NCBI GenBank assembly: GCA_965262595.1
Contig: OZ253548.1
Location: forward strand, 124,001-188,000
DNA length: 64,000 nucleotides
Direction: 5' to 3'
Origin: CATQHB01 sp965262595
GTDB lineage: Bacteria; Chloroflexota; Dehalococcoidia; Lucifugimonadales; UBA3495
The position numbers were made by a program, and so were the translations under genes. Below the pieces are notes generated by a model. It saw only the letters and a list, made by a program, of their open reading frames with translations. It had not been told where the DNA came from and made no database searches. Of the stretch, positions 34,309-42,944 are shown piece after piece. Within the stretch, counting starts at the first letter, position 1. The number at the start of each line of letters is the position of its first letter.

Positions 34309-35343
34309 CTGAAATCCGGCAAGCGGCTCTTGGCGGCATCCGGCCTGTTGTTTTTGCTGTCCGCGTTTTTCCTGGCCTGTACTCCGGATGTTGGAAACAC
34401 GGAACCGGCGGTCTTGGCCGACTCGCCGGGTACGCTCCGGGTGGTCAGCACCGTATCCCCGATAACCAGCCTGGTAGAGAACATCGGCGGCAACCGGATA
34501 GAATTGACGGGAATCGTCCCCGAGGGCGCCAACTCCCATACTTTTGAACCTGCTCCCTCAGTGGCTGCCGTCCTGGCCGGAGCCGACCTGTTCGTTGCTA
34601 ACGGGTTATTGCTGGAGGAGCCGGCAATCGAGTTGGCCCGCGCTACGGGCAGGCCCGATGCGGTGATTTTGCTGTTGGGGGATAAAGCAATAACGCCGCA
34701 GGAGTGGGTTTATGACTTCTCCTTTCCGGAGTCGGACGGTCATCCTAACCCTCATCTGTGGACGGCTCCCCATTTGGCGCTGAAGTACGCTGAAATTATT
34801 CGGGATGAGTTGACCTCCCTGGATCCGGCAAACGGTGATTATTACAACGAGAATTACGAGGAGCTGAAGCTAAGGATTGATGACCTGGACCGGAGAATAA
34901 CTTTGGCGGTGGCGACTATTCCGCCCCAACACCGTAAGCTCCTGACCTACCACGATTCTTTCCCCTTCTTTGCTCCCAGGTATGGCCTGGAAATAATCGG
35001 AGCAATCCAGCCTTCCGATTTCACCGAGCCGTCCCCCAGAGAGGTAGGCAAGTTGATCGAACAGGTCCGGGAAACCGGGGTTCCGGCCATTTTCGGCTCC
35101 AGAGCCTTCCCCAGCCCGGTTATGGAACAAATCGCCAAGGAGGGCGGCGCCGAGTTTGTTGACCGGTTGCGCGATGATGACCTGCCGGGCGAGCCGGGCG
35201 ATTCCCGCCATACCTACTTGGGTCTAATGCTGGAAGATATGGAAATTATGATTCCGGCTCTGGGTGGAGACTTGACGGCATTCGAGGGCTTCGACCCCGG
35301 ACCGGTGTTCGAGGGGGAGAGTCGGGCAGTTTATCCACAGTAG
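34309..35343 (+). CDS. Zn/Mn ABC transporter substrate-binding lipoprotein, CTG start
   Basis: A 344-residue cluster A-I metal receptor (ZnuA/TroA/MntC type). The best start is CTG at 34309: AAGGAGG lies five bases before it and it supplies the basic signal-peptide n-region MKSGKRLL; the next in-frame start, TTG at 34330, would lose these charges. Lipobox SAFFLAC (Cys24). Metal ligands match the family: His in NSHTFEPAP, His in NPHLWTAP, His in LTYHDSFPFF, and an acidic residue in the C-terminal lobe. It lacks the His-rich loop of ZnuA, so Mn is as possible as Zn. Second gene of the regulator-receptor-ATPase-permease operon. Confidence 0.88.
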   Translation: MKSGKRLLAASGLLFLLSAFFLACTPDVGNTEPAVLADSPGTLRVVSTVSPITSLVENIGGNRIELTGIVPEGANSHTFEPAPSVAAVLAGADLFVANGLLLEEPAIELARATGRPDAVILLLGDKAITPQEWVYDFSFPESDGHPNPHLWTAPHLALKYAEIIRDELTSLDPANGDYYNENYEELKLRIDDLDRRITLAVATIPPQHRKLLTYHDSFPFFAPRYGLEIIGAIQPSDFTEPSPREVGKLIEQVRETGVPAIFGSRAFPSPVMEQIAKEGGAEFVDRLRDDDLPGEPGDSRHTYLGLMLEDMEIMIPALGGDLTAFEGFDPGPVFEGESRAVYPQ

Positions 35344-35401
35344 TTTTTTCGGAAACCGGAATCCGGAAACCGGAATAAGGAAACCGGAATAAGGAAGGGC
35401 A

Positions 35402-36382
35402 ATGTTACATCCATTTCCCCACCAACGTGGGTCGGGGGAGCCAATAGTAGAACTGAAAGACGTTACCGTTGGTTATGAGGGCCAAAGGGTGCTCACCGAC
35501 GTTAACCTTCGAATTATGCCTGGCGATTTCGTCGGACTGCTGGGCCCCAGCGGTTCCGGCAAGACCACCCTGCTCCGCACCATTTTGGGAGCGGCCAAGG
35601 TATTCAAGGGGGAAGTGTCGGTAAATGGGGCATCCGCCGGTAAGCGGCGTTCTCAAGCCGGATACGTGCCCCAACTGGAAACCATTGACTGGAACTTCCC
35701 GGTGACGGTGGAGGAAGTGGTGATGATGGGCTGTACCCGCCGTAACCCCCTGTTCCCCTGGCACCGGCGGCAGGACCGGGATACGGCTAATGAGATGATG
35801 GAACGGTTGGGCATCTCTCACCTGAACCGGCGGCACATACGGGAACTATCGGGAGGTCAGCAGCAACGGGTATTCCTGGCCCGAGCGCTGGTCAGCAGCC
35901 CTACCTTGCTTTTGCTGGATGAACCGACCAGCGGAGTTGACATAAAGACTCGGGACGAGGTGATGCACCTGCTGCACGACCTGAACCATCAGGGTATCAC
36001 CGTAGTAATGACCACCCACGAGATAAATGCGGTGGCGGCACATCTGCCCTGGCTGGTGTGTCTGAATGGGCACATCCTCGCCGAAGGCCCGCCAGGCCAG
36101 GTCATTTCTCCGGAGATATTGCGGATGACCTACGGCGCCGAAATGCCGGTGATTGAGCATCAAGGCATGACCCTGGTGGCCGAGAGTCCCCATTTCTTTG
36201 GCCGCAACGGGAAGGAAAACGGCACAGGAAACGGCCTGGAGAGTGGCAAGGAGAACGGTCAGAAAAACGGCAAGGAGAACGGGCGGGGCAACGGGAGCTA
36301 TCCGATACCCACCCCGATACCCGAATCGATGCCCGCCCAGAATGTCCAGATAGATGACAGGCAGGAGTCCGAGGTTGTTTGA
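35402..36382 (+). CDS. Zn/Mn ABC transporter ATP-binding protein with KENG-rich tail
   Basis: A 326-residue ATPase of the ZnuC/MntB type. Walker A GPSGSGKT (residues 48-55), signature LSGGQQQRVFLARAL, Walker B LLLLDEPTSGVD and switch His in VMTTHEINAVA are all intact. After about residue 267 a roughly 60-residue low-complexity tail rich in Asn, Gly, Lys and Glu follows, with repeated KENG/GNG units and a Pro-rich end; this is not part of the usual ~250-residue family. ATG at 35402 follows AAGGAAGGG. Overlaps the start of the permease gene. Confidence 0.93.
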   Translation: MLHPFPHQRGSGEPIVELKDVTVGYEGQRVLTDVNLRIMPGDFVGLLGPSGSGKTTLLRTILGAAKVFKGEVSVNGASAGKRRSQAGYVPQLETIDWNFPVTVEEVVMMGCTRRNPLFPWHRRQDRDTANEMMERLGISHLNRRHIRELSGGQQQRVFLARALVSSPTLLLLDEPTSGVDIKTRDEVMHLLHDLNHQGITVVMTTHEINAVAAHLPWLVCLNGHILAEGPPGQVISPEILRMTYGAEMPVIEHQGMTLVAESPHFFGRNGKENGTGNGLESGKENGQKNGKENGRGNGSYPIPTPIPESMPAQNVQIDDRQESEVV

Positions 36383-37301
36383 CCCCTTCAGCTATGAGTT
36401 TTTTGTAAAAGGCGTGATTGCCGCTACGCTGGCCGGCGGGCTGTGTGGGCTTGTCGGCGTCTATGTCGTCCTGCGGCACATGGCGTATATCGGGCATGGA
36501 CTGGCCCACGCTATCTTTGGCGGCGCGGTGGTCACCAGTTTCATCGCCACTAATGTCGTCCTGGGCGGGGCGATTGTCGGTTCTGCCATCTCTGTCGATA
36601 GAGATAGTCCCTATTTATTCATCGGGGCCAGCATCTGGGGCTTTCTTTCGGCGCTCCTGATAACCCTGACGACGCGCAAGCGGACCATCGGCGCCGACGC
36701 CGCCATTGGCATCATAACCACCGCCAGCTTTGCCCTGGGCATCGCTCTGATTAGTTACACCAAGTCCTTCCGAGCTTTCGATGCCCTATTATTCGGCAAA
36801 ATCCTGGGGGTTACACAAGGAGATTTGATTACTATTCTGGCCGTGACGGTGGCCGCCGTCGCCGTTCTGGTAGTTGGCTACAAGCTATTCCTCTTCGCCG
36901 CCTTTGAGCCGGAGGTGGCCGGCTTCTACGGTGTGCCTACCGGCTGGGTGGACACCGTGTTTTCGCTGGTGCTGGCCGCCACCATAGTAGTGTCCCTCAA
37001 GGTGCTGGGCGTCACCATGATAGCGGCGGCCATTGTCATTCCCCCCATAATCGCCCGCCTGTTGACCGACAGTTTCAAGACGATGATTCTATTGTCCACC
37101 GGAATTGGCGCTTTTTGCGGCTTTAGCGGCATCTATATCAGCTATTTCGTGGATGTATCCTCCGGAGCCAGTGTCGTGCTTTTTTCCACCTTGCTGTTTG
37201 TGTTGGCCCTGGTCTATAGCAGCCTGCGCGGATTCCTGCAAGCTGCGTCTCGCTTTGGGCTGGCCCGCCTTTCCCACGGTCATTCCGACGCCTTTGATTA
37301 A
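36375..37301 (+). CDS. Zn/Mn ABC transporter permease
   Basis: A 308-residue multi-spanning inner-membrane permease of the ABC-3 family (ZnuB/MntC-like) with about eight to nine hydrophobic helices. TTG at 36375 is preferred since AGGAG lies seven bases before it; ATG at 36354 adds seven residues without a site. Marks: 'LCGLVGVYVVLRHMAYIGHGLAHAIFGGAV', 'RAFDALLFGKILGVTQGDL' and 'KVLGVTMIAAAIVIPPIIARLL', all standard. Overlaps the ATPase stop by eight bases; last gene of the metal operon. Confidence 0.93.
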   Translation: MFDPFSYEFFVKGVIAATLAGGLCGLVGVYVVLRHMAYIGHGLAHAIFGGAVVTSFIATNVVLGGAIVGSAISVDRDSPYLFIGASIWGFLSALLITLTTRKRTIGADAAIGIITTASFALGIALISYTKSFRAFDALLFGKILGVTQGDLITILAVTVAAVAVLVVGYKLFLFAAFEPEVAGFYGVPTGWVDTVFSLVLAATIVVSLKVLGVTMIAAAIVIPPIIARLLTDSFKTMILLSTGIGAFCGFSGIYISYFVDVSSGASVVLFSTLLFVLALVYSSLRGFLQAASRFGLARLSHGHSDAFD

Positions 37302-37766
37302 CCGTCCGGTTGACCAGGGACATATCGTCCCACTGACGGCCTTAACGCGGCTTCCCGGCGTGGGACTTCCCGGTTTATCCTCAATGCGCCGACGTGACGA
37401 ACTAAAAGATTAATCTCGATAGTCCCCCGGTTTCGGCCCAGGCCAGCTAATCGATGGCGGAAACTCTCCACTTTTGATCCCTCTCTATCTGCCGCTACGG
37501 ACACAGTCTCTCCGAGAACTGTTATAGCATGGACCACCTGCCGGCGTACCAACGCGGCGCGCGGGCAGTGTTAGTCTAGGCCGGGCAGCCGGAGAAATGT
37601 TGCTCCCCTTTTTTGTGTCCTGGTATTGTTGCAACTACTCCATTGGAGAACTGGAAGCCTTTAAGTTTCCTTTCCAAACTCGGCAATAGTCCAGCTTAAA
37701 AAGGCCCGGCGGAAGGTGATACACTCGCATCAATCTCCAGGCAACCTCGCCCTAAAGGAGTCCGGA
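37302..37766. other. intergenic region, no gene seen
   Basis: About 465 bases between the metal operon and the DUF2339 gene. No gene, tRNA or strong promoter is evident; a CTCCCCTTTTTTG stretch near 37603 is the only notable composition feature. A GTG at 37716 opens the downstream frame but is not the likely start. Confidence 0.45.
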
Positions 37767-40214
37767 TTGAACTGTCACCGCTGCGGGCAAGAAATTTCTC
37801 CGGTCGAAAACTTTTGCCGGTACTGCGGCGCTGCCCAGGAAAATGCTCCGTCCCCGCTGGGCGACGATTTAACGCCGGAACCAGAAGGGGGAGCCGACCC
37901 TTCCGGACAGATACAAGCTCTGCGGGCGGCGGTGCTTGGCCTGCAAACCGAGATTGCCCGGCTTTCCCGGCGTGTTGGCGCATTAGAAAACTCCCGACCG
38001 GTTCCCGCACCGGGGACTCCCCGGCCACAAACTACGGCTCAACCCGCTACTACCCAACCTGCTACTACCCAGCCCGTTGTTCCCCAACCCGCCGCTACCA
38101 GTGCATCACCGTCCGGTACGGCGTCACCCGCTGTTGCCCCGATATCGGCCCCGGCATCGGCCCCCGAGTCCGGCCTGGTCGAACGGGCTGCCTCGCCGAT
38201 GGAGCCTGCTCCAGGAAGCGAATCCTCCATGGGAGAGGAACCTCCCCGGAACGAAACGGGCGGTATCGCCGCTTGGGATTGGGAATGGCTGCTGGGCGGC
38301 AACTGGCTGGCCCGGATTGGGATTGTGGCCGTGGTAATCGGCGTTGGGTTCTTTCTCAAGCTGGCCTTTGATAATAACTGGATTGGCGAAACGGGCCGGG
38401 TGGCCCTGGGCTTGGCCGTGGGCGGAGCGCTGCTGGGCGGCGGAGAGTTTTGGCAGAGGAAATACCCGCTGTGGGCGCAGGCGGTAACCGGCGGAGGAAT
38501 AGCCGTCCTCTACCTTTCCATATTTGCGGCCTTTTCCCTTTACGACCTGGTGCCGGCCCTGGCTGCGCTGGGGTTCTCCTTCTTGGTGACCCTGACCGCC
38601 GCCGGCCTGGCTTTGCGCTATGAGTCCCGGGCCATTGCCGTGCTGGGTATTCTGGGCGGGTTTGCTACTCCGTTGCTGCTGGCCGACCGGCTCCCCGACC
38701 AGGGGGCGCTGCTGGCCTACGTGGTGGTGTTGGACCTGGGCGTGCTGGCCCTGGCGACTTTCCGAAACTGGCGCTGGTTCACCCTGCTGGGCCTGGTTGG
38801 GTCGCTGATTCTCTTCGGGTACTGGCACGAGGAATTGAATCCGAGCCTGCTGCTGGCCGAGGTAGGCATCACCCTTATTTTCCTAATATTCATCGGGGCT
38901 ACCACCCTGTTCCACCTGATTTGGCGGCGTGCCCCGCGGCCGCTGGACCAGTCTTTGATGGTGCTGAACGGTTCGGCATATTTTGGGATTAGTTACCTGC
39001 TAATGTTCGAGGAACTGCGGGTCTGGATGGGCGGGTTTACCCTGCTGCTGTCGGTGTTTTACGGCCTGCTGGGTTATGGAATCCTGATGCGCTACCGGGA
39101 GCAGGTACACCTCAGCCTCTTTGCGGTGGGCATTGCCCTGGTATTCCTGACCATAGCAGTGCCAGTGCAGTTGGGCGGCCCCTGGATTAGCGTTGCCTGG
39201 GCGGCTGAAGCGGTGGCGCTGATTTGGCTGTCCTTCAACCTGGGAATGCGCCAATTGCGCTGGTTCGGGATGGCGGTATTTCTGGCATTTGCCACTTGGC
39301 TGCTGGTGGTGGATACACCGGAGGCTTTTTGGGGTCATCGGGATACCTTTTTCAATCCGGCCATTATCAGCTATGCCTTTGCCGTCGTTGCTACCTACCT
39401 GGCGGCCTACCTGGTGTGGCGGAACCGGGAAAAGTTGTTGGAATGGGAAAGCCGGTTATTCTCCGGTTTTCTGATTTCGGGCAACCTGTTCCTGACCCTG
39501 GCAGTGCCGGTGCAGGCCTCCGGGGCGTGGATTCCCATTGTCTGGGCGTTGGAGGGAGTGGCCCTGATGTACCTGTCCTTCCGCCTGGGGCTGGTGGAAC
39601 TGCGCTGGTTCAGCGCCGGTGTGTTTGCCCTCACGGCGGTTCGGCTGTTGGCTTTTGATACCATTATTTTTGACGGGATAATCTACCTTTCCGCCGAAAT
39701 GGAGTCTTACCGTCCGATAATCAACCTGCACTTCCTCGCCTTTGCCGTGGCTATCGGCGCGCTGTACCTGTCGGCCTATGCCCTGTGGCGGTGGCGGGAT
39801 CAATGCTTCCTCCCGGAAGAACGGTTTTTCCTTCCGGCATTCCTGGTTGCCGCCAATGTTCTTACTCTGTGGATACTCAGCGTTGAGGTTATTGAGGCCA
39901 TTGACCGCCGTTACTTCTTTGATGTTGCTCCCGATGTCGCCGGCAACGTCATCAGCCTGTCCTTGAGCGTCCTCTGGGCGGTTTATGCCGCCGTGTTGAT
40001 TGTTCTGGGCATAGTGCGCCGGGATCGCTATGTGCGGCTGGCCGGACTGGGGCTGCTGGCGGTGCCCGTCATCAAGCTGTTTGCCTATGACGCCTTTGAG
40101 TTGGAGCAGGTGTACCGGGTTGTTGCCTTCATCGGCTTGGGCGCCCTGCTGGTGATTGGCGGCTTCCTGTACCAACGCTATAGCCGGGTTATCCGGGGGT
40201 TCCTGCTTGAGTAA
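37767..40214 (+). CDS. DUF2339 multi-spanning membrane protein with zinc ribbon
   Basis: An 815-residue protein. I chose TTG at 37767 (AAAGGAG upstream), so that it begins MNCHRCGQEISPVENFCRYC, a two-CxxC zinc ribbon; GTG at 37716 would place 17 unrelated residues first. A coiled-coil (residues about 50-75) and a long Pro/Thr/Ala/Ser linker with 'ATTQP' repeats follow. From about residue 195 to the end there are roughly 25 hydrophobic segments, including the typical 'WLARIGIVAVVIGVGFFLKLAFDNNWIG' region opening of DUF2339 proteins. The role is unknown. It overlaps the DUF3999 gene by eight bases, a pairing I recall from other bacteria. Confidence 0.88.
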   Translation: MNCHRCGQEISPVENFCRYCGAAQENAPSPLGDDLTPEPEGGADPSGQIQALRAAVLGLQTEIARLSRRVGALENSRPVPAPGTPRPQTTAQPATTQPATTQPVVPQPAATSASPSGTASPAVAPISAPASAPESGLVERAASPMEPAPGSESSMGEEPPRNETGGIAAWDWEWLLGGNWLARIGIVAVVIGVGFFLKLAFDNNWIGETGRVALGLAVGGALLGGGEFWQRKYPLWAQAVTGGGIAVLYLSIFAAFSLYDLVPALAALGFSFLVTLTAAGLALRYESRAIAVLGILGGFATPLLLADRLPDQGALLAYVVVLDLGVLALATFRNWRWFTLLGLVGSLILFGYWHEELNPSLLLAEVGITLIFLIFIGATTLFHLIWRRAPRPLDQSLMVLNGSAYFGISYLLMFEELRVWMGGFTLLLSVFYGLLGYGILMRYREQVHLSLFAVGIALVFLTIAVPVQLGGPWISVAWAAEAVALIWLSFNLGMRQLRWFGMAVFLAFATWLLVVDTPEAFWGHRDTFFNPAIISYAFAVVATYLAAYLVWRNREKLLEWESRLFSGFLISGNLFLTLAVPVQASGAWIPIVWALEGVALMYLSFRLGLVELRWFSAGVFALTAVRLLAFDTIIFDGIIYLSAEMESYRPIINLHFLAFAVAIGALYLSAYALWRWRDQCFLPEERFFLPAFLVAANVLTLWILSVEVIEAIDRRYFFDVAPDVAGNVISLSLSVLWAVYAAVLIVLGIVRRDRYVRLAGLGLLAVPVIKLFAYDAFELEQVYRVVAFIGLGALLVIGGFLYQRYSRVIRGFLLE

Positions 40215-41583
40215 GTTTAGTGACACGACACGAGTTGAAACTTGGTCGGTCGGGCCGGCACGTCGCTTTTTATTCTTACTCGGCTGGCTGCCGGCTTTGG
40301 TCGTTGCGGCAGCAATGGCAACGATAGCGGTGGCATCTGCCGACTTTGCTCTGGCTGACTGGCAGCATCTCAAGCCGATTGGGCTCCCCTCGGGGCTTGC
40401 GTCCGGGGACCTGGTTGAGGTAACCCTGGACTGGGAAGTGTTCCAGGATTCCGCCGCCGGCCAGACCGACTTGCGCCTGATTCGCGATGACGGGCAGGAA
40501 GTTGCCTACCAGTTGGTACTGGCCGAGGCGCGGGAGGAACGGGAATCCGTCTCGGTAAAGGTGCGCGACCTGGGCTACCTGCCCGGCGAACATACCAGCT
40601 TCGTGGTTGACATCGGGGAAGGCGGCAGTCTGCACAACGAGGTCGAAATCTTTACGTCGGGCAGGAACTTCCGGCGACAGACGAAGGTAGAGAGCAGTTC
40701 GGATGCGGAGACCTGGGCCGTAATTCAGGAAGGGACGGAAATCTACGACTTTACGGTTAGCGAGCGGAACTTCAATGCCCACAACACCCGCATTAGTTAC
40801 CCGGAGACCGCCGCCCGTTACCTAAGGGTGCAGGTGTTTAACGGTGCAGAAGGGCCGCTGGAAGTAACCGGAGCCGGAGTTGCCCGAATCAAATACTATC
40901 CTCCGGGGGAAACGGCTTATAGGCCGCCAATAGTCAGCCATACCGACGATGTCGATAACCAATCCAGCGTCCTGATACTGGATTCGGGCAGCCAGGGCAT
41001 TCCGGTCACCCGCTTGTCCTTCCAGACGGAGGCGGTCAATTTCCATCGCGACGTGACCATTGAAGTCAGCAACGACCAGGAAAATTGGCAATGGCAGGGT
41101 GAGGCTGCCGTTTACTCCTACTCCACGCCCAGGTTTGTCGGCAATCAACTGGAGATTCAATACCAGGAGAGTCGCCACCGCTATTACCGGGTCACGGTGC
41201 AGAACCGGGATAACCCTCCGCTACCGCTGGAAGGTATTACCCTGCTTGGCGTGGAGCGCAAGGTCATTTTTCAGGCGCAACCCGTTGGGAACTATGCCCT
41301 CTACTACGGCAATCCGAATGCCCTGCGCCCGTCTTACGACCTGGAACGAGTGCTGCCTTACTACGAGACGGCCGGCTTGCCGGCTGCAACGCTGGGAGCG
41401 CAACTGTCCAACCCGGCCTTTGCCTTGCCGGGGCCTTCGGTACTGCCCTGGACCGAGCGTTATCCCTGGTTGATTCCGGTGGCGGTGACATTGGCTGCTC
41501 TGGTGGTGGGGTTATTGCTGTTTGGGGTTGTCCGTCAGGCGAAGAAGATATTACCCCCGCCGGATGCCAGCCCCGGCGATTAA
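40207..41583 (+). CDS. DUF3999 family protein
   Basis: A 458-residue protein with an N-terminal hydrophobic signal (about residues 20-45, ending ASADFALA), a long beta-rich extracytoplasmic region, and a C-terminal membrane helix (YPWLIPVAVTLAALVVGLLL) with a basic tail inside. The middle holds discoidin/F5-F8-like repeats: 'RQTKVESSSDAETWAVIQEG' and 'RDVTIEVSNDQENWQWQGEA' with 'RYLRVQV' and 'RYYRVTVQN', suggesting carbohydrate or surface binding. TTG at 40207 has a G-run upstream and overlaps the DUF2339 stop, implying coupled translation and a joint envelope function. Confidence 0.85.
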   Translation: MSKFSDTTRVETWSVGPARRFLFLLGWLPALVVAAAMATIAVASADFALADWQHLKPIGLPSGLASGDLVEVTLDWEVFQDSAAGQTDLRLIRDDGQEVAYQLVLAEAREERESVSVKVRDLGYLPGEHTSFVVDIGEGGSLHNEVEIFTSGRNFRRQTKVESSSDAETWAVIQEGTEIYDFTVSERNFNAHNTRISYPETAARYLRVQVFNGAEGPLEVTGAGVARIKYYPPGETAYRPPIVSHTDDVDNQSSVLILDSGSQGIPVTRLSFQTEAVNFHRDVTIEVSNDQENWQWQGEAAVYSYSTPRFVGNQLEIQYQESRHRYYRVTVQNRDNPPLPLEGITLLGVERKVIFQAQPVGNYALYYGNPNALRPSYDLERVLPYYETAGLPAATLGAQLSNPAFALPGPSVLPWTERYPWLIPVAVTLAALVVGLLLFGVVRQAKKILPPPDASPGD

Positions 41584-41601
41584 GCAGAGGGAAACTAAAG
41601 G

Positions 41602-41646
41602 GGCCCTCATTGAAACTCAATCACGATGAGAGAGCCAATGAGGGCC
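41602..41646. terminator. hairpin between convergent genes
   Basis: GGCCCTCATTG (41602-41612) pairs with CAATGAGGGCC (41636-41646) around a 23-base loop, between the DUF3999 stop and the convergent SDR stop at 41713. No T-run is seen, so bidirectional termination is inferred. Confidence 0.5.
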
Positions 41647-41712
41647 GTAGTTGACCGGGCCGACCAGTTGGGTTGAGGCCGACAAGCCTATTTGGCTACT
41701 TTTCTATAGCTT

Positions 41713-42531
41713 TTAGTAGAAGACGGCGCTGCCTACGCCGCCGCCCGCCGCAATAACTTCGCCCGTAATCGCCCAGGCCTTGTCGGAGGACAGGAAGGCG
41801 GTCAGGAACCCGATTTCTTCGGCGTCCACCATCCGGCAGATGGCGTTGCCCCGGCCCGAACCGGGCGTAAAGTCCTGCTCCTCCACTTCCTCAGGCGATA
41901 TGCCCAACTGGGTGGCCCGGGCCGCCAGCATCACGGCGGTGCGCTCGGTGCGGGTGGTGCCGGGGTGGATGCAGTTGACGGTGATTCCGTAGCGGCCCAA
42001 GTCGTTGGAAAGGGTCTTGGTCATGTGGACCAGGGAGGCGTTGCGCGCCCCGCCGCTCAGGTTTCCGGCGTTGCGGGCATTGCCCCCGCTGATGTTGATG
42101 ATGCGGCCCCAGCCCTGCTCCTTCAGCAAGGGGATAGCGGCGCGAGAGCAGCGCAACGCCCCCACGTATTTCACATCGAAGTCGCCCAGCAGCGAGTCTT
42201 CATTGACCGTCTCGATATAGCCGACGGCGTCATCGGAGCCGCCGGGCAGGGAAGCGCTGTTGACCATGATGTGCAATCCGCCCAGCCGGTCGGCGGCCTC
42301 GGCCACCACCCGGTTTACCTGGTCGGTCTGGGTTACGTCCAGGGGAATGGGTATGATGTTACGGCCGGTGGCGTCGGCAATCTCCTTGGCCGAGGCTTCC
42401 AGTTGGTCCACCGAGCGGGAGGCAATTACCACGTCCATGCCTTCCTGGGCCAGTACCCGGGCGATGGCCTTGCCGATTCCTCGTCCCCCGCCGCCAACAA
42501 AGGCTTTCTTACCTTCCAGTCCAAAATCCAT
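41713..42531 (-). CDS. atypical SDR-family oxidoreductase
   Basis: A 272-residue short-chain dehydrogenase fold. ATG at 42531 has AGGAGGG upstream (a TTG at 42549 lies before the site). Cofactor motif KKAFVGGGGRGIGKAIARVL with the usual GxxxGxG; the strand end IASRS favours NADP; NSAS stands where NNAG is normal. The Ser strand (IINISGGNARN) is present, but the YxxxK pair is replaced: aligned residues in SGGARNASLVHMTKTL are Gly and Asn. So either a variant catalytic set is used or it is not a dehydrogenase. It is monocistronic. Confidence 0.85.
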   Translation of the reverse strand: MDFGLEGKKAFVGGGGRGIGKAIARVLAQEGMDVVIASRSVDQLEASAKEIADATGRNIIPIPLDVTQTDQVNRVVAEAADRLGGLHIMVNSASLPGGSDDAVGYIETVNEDSLLGDFDVKYVGALRCSRAAIPLLKEQGWGRIINISGGNARNAGNLSGGARNASLVHMTKTLSNDLGRYGITVNCIHPGTTRTERTAVMLAARATQLGISPEEVEEQDFTPGSGRGNAICRMVDAEEIGFLTAFLSSDKAWAITGEVIAAGGGVGSAVFY

Positions 42532-42703
42532 GCCAAGCCCTCCTGTCAATTTGCTTGAGTAGGTCTCTAGGTATTTATCACCGGCGCCATAGTTGATTTT
42601 GTATTTGGTGGCATTCTACACAAACCCGGTAATGGGGGCAAGCCGGGTAGGAAGGACGGCAGGGCAATTGCTCCTTGTTGGAGTAGAAGTTCAGTCCTGA
42701 CTG

Positions 42704-42807
42704 CTTGCCGGCGCTCCCCTCACCTCGGGCCTCTCTTCAAAAGAGAGGGAGCGTTCATTCCTCTCGTTCAGGTAGAAGGGCCGGGGGTGAGGGTGAACGC
42801 CGGCAAG
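42704..42807. repeat. imperfect palindromic repeat element, ~104 bp
   Basis: CTTGCCGGCG (42704-42713) and CGCCGGCAAG (42798-42807) are exact inverted ends, continuing imperfectly inward (CCCCTCACCTCGGGCC against GGGCCGGGGGTGAGGG); an internal CTCTCTTC/GAAGAGAG-like stem is also present. It shares the CCCCTCACC core with the element at 11601. The remaining gap 42532-42944 contains TATAAT at 42853-42858 as a possible typA -10. Confidence 0.65.
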
Positions 42808-42944
42808 CCGGTTTGCCCCATATTGGTTGGCTTTTACGCCGGATTCCGGATATATAATTAACGGATTTCCTGTTAGAATAGAGGGACGTATAAAAGATTA
42901 GCTGTAGGCCTTAGGGCGGAAGCTGAAAACAACTTTGGAGCGGC

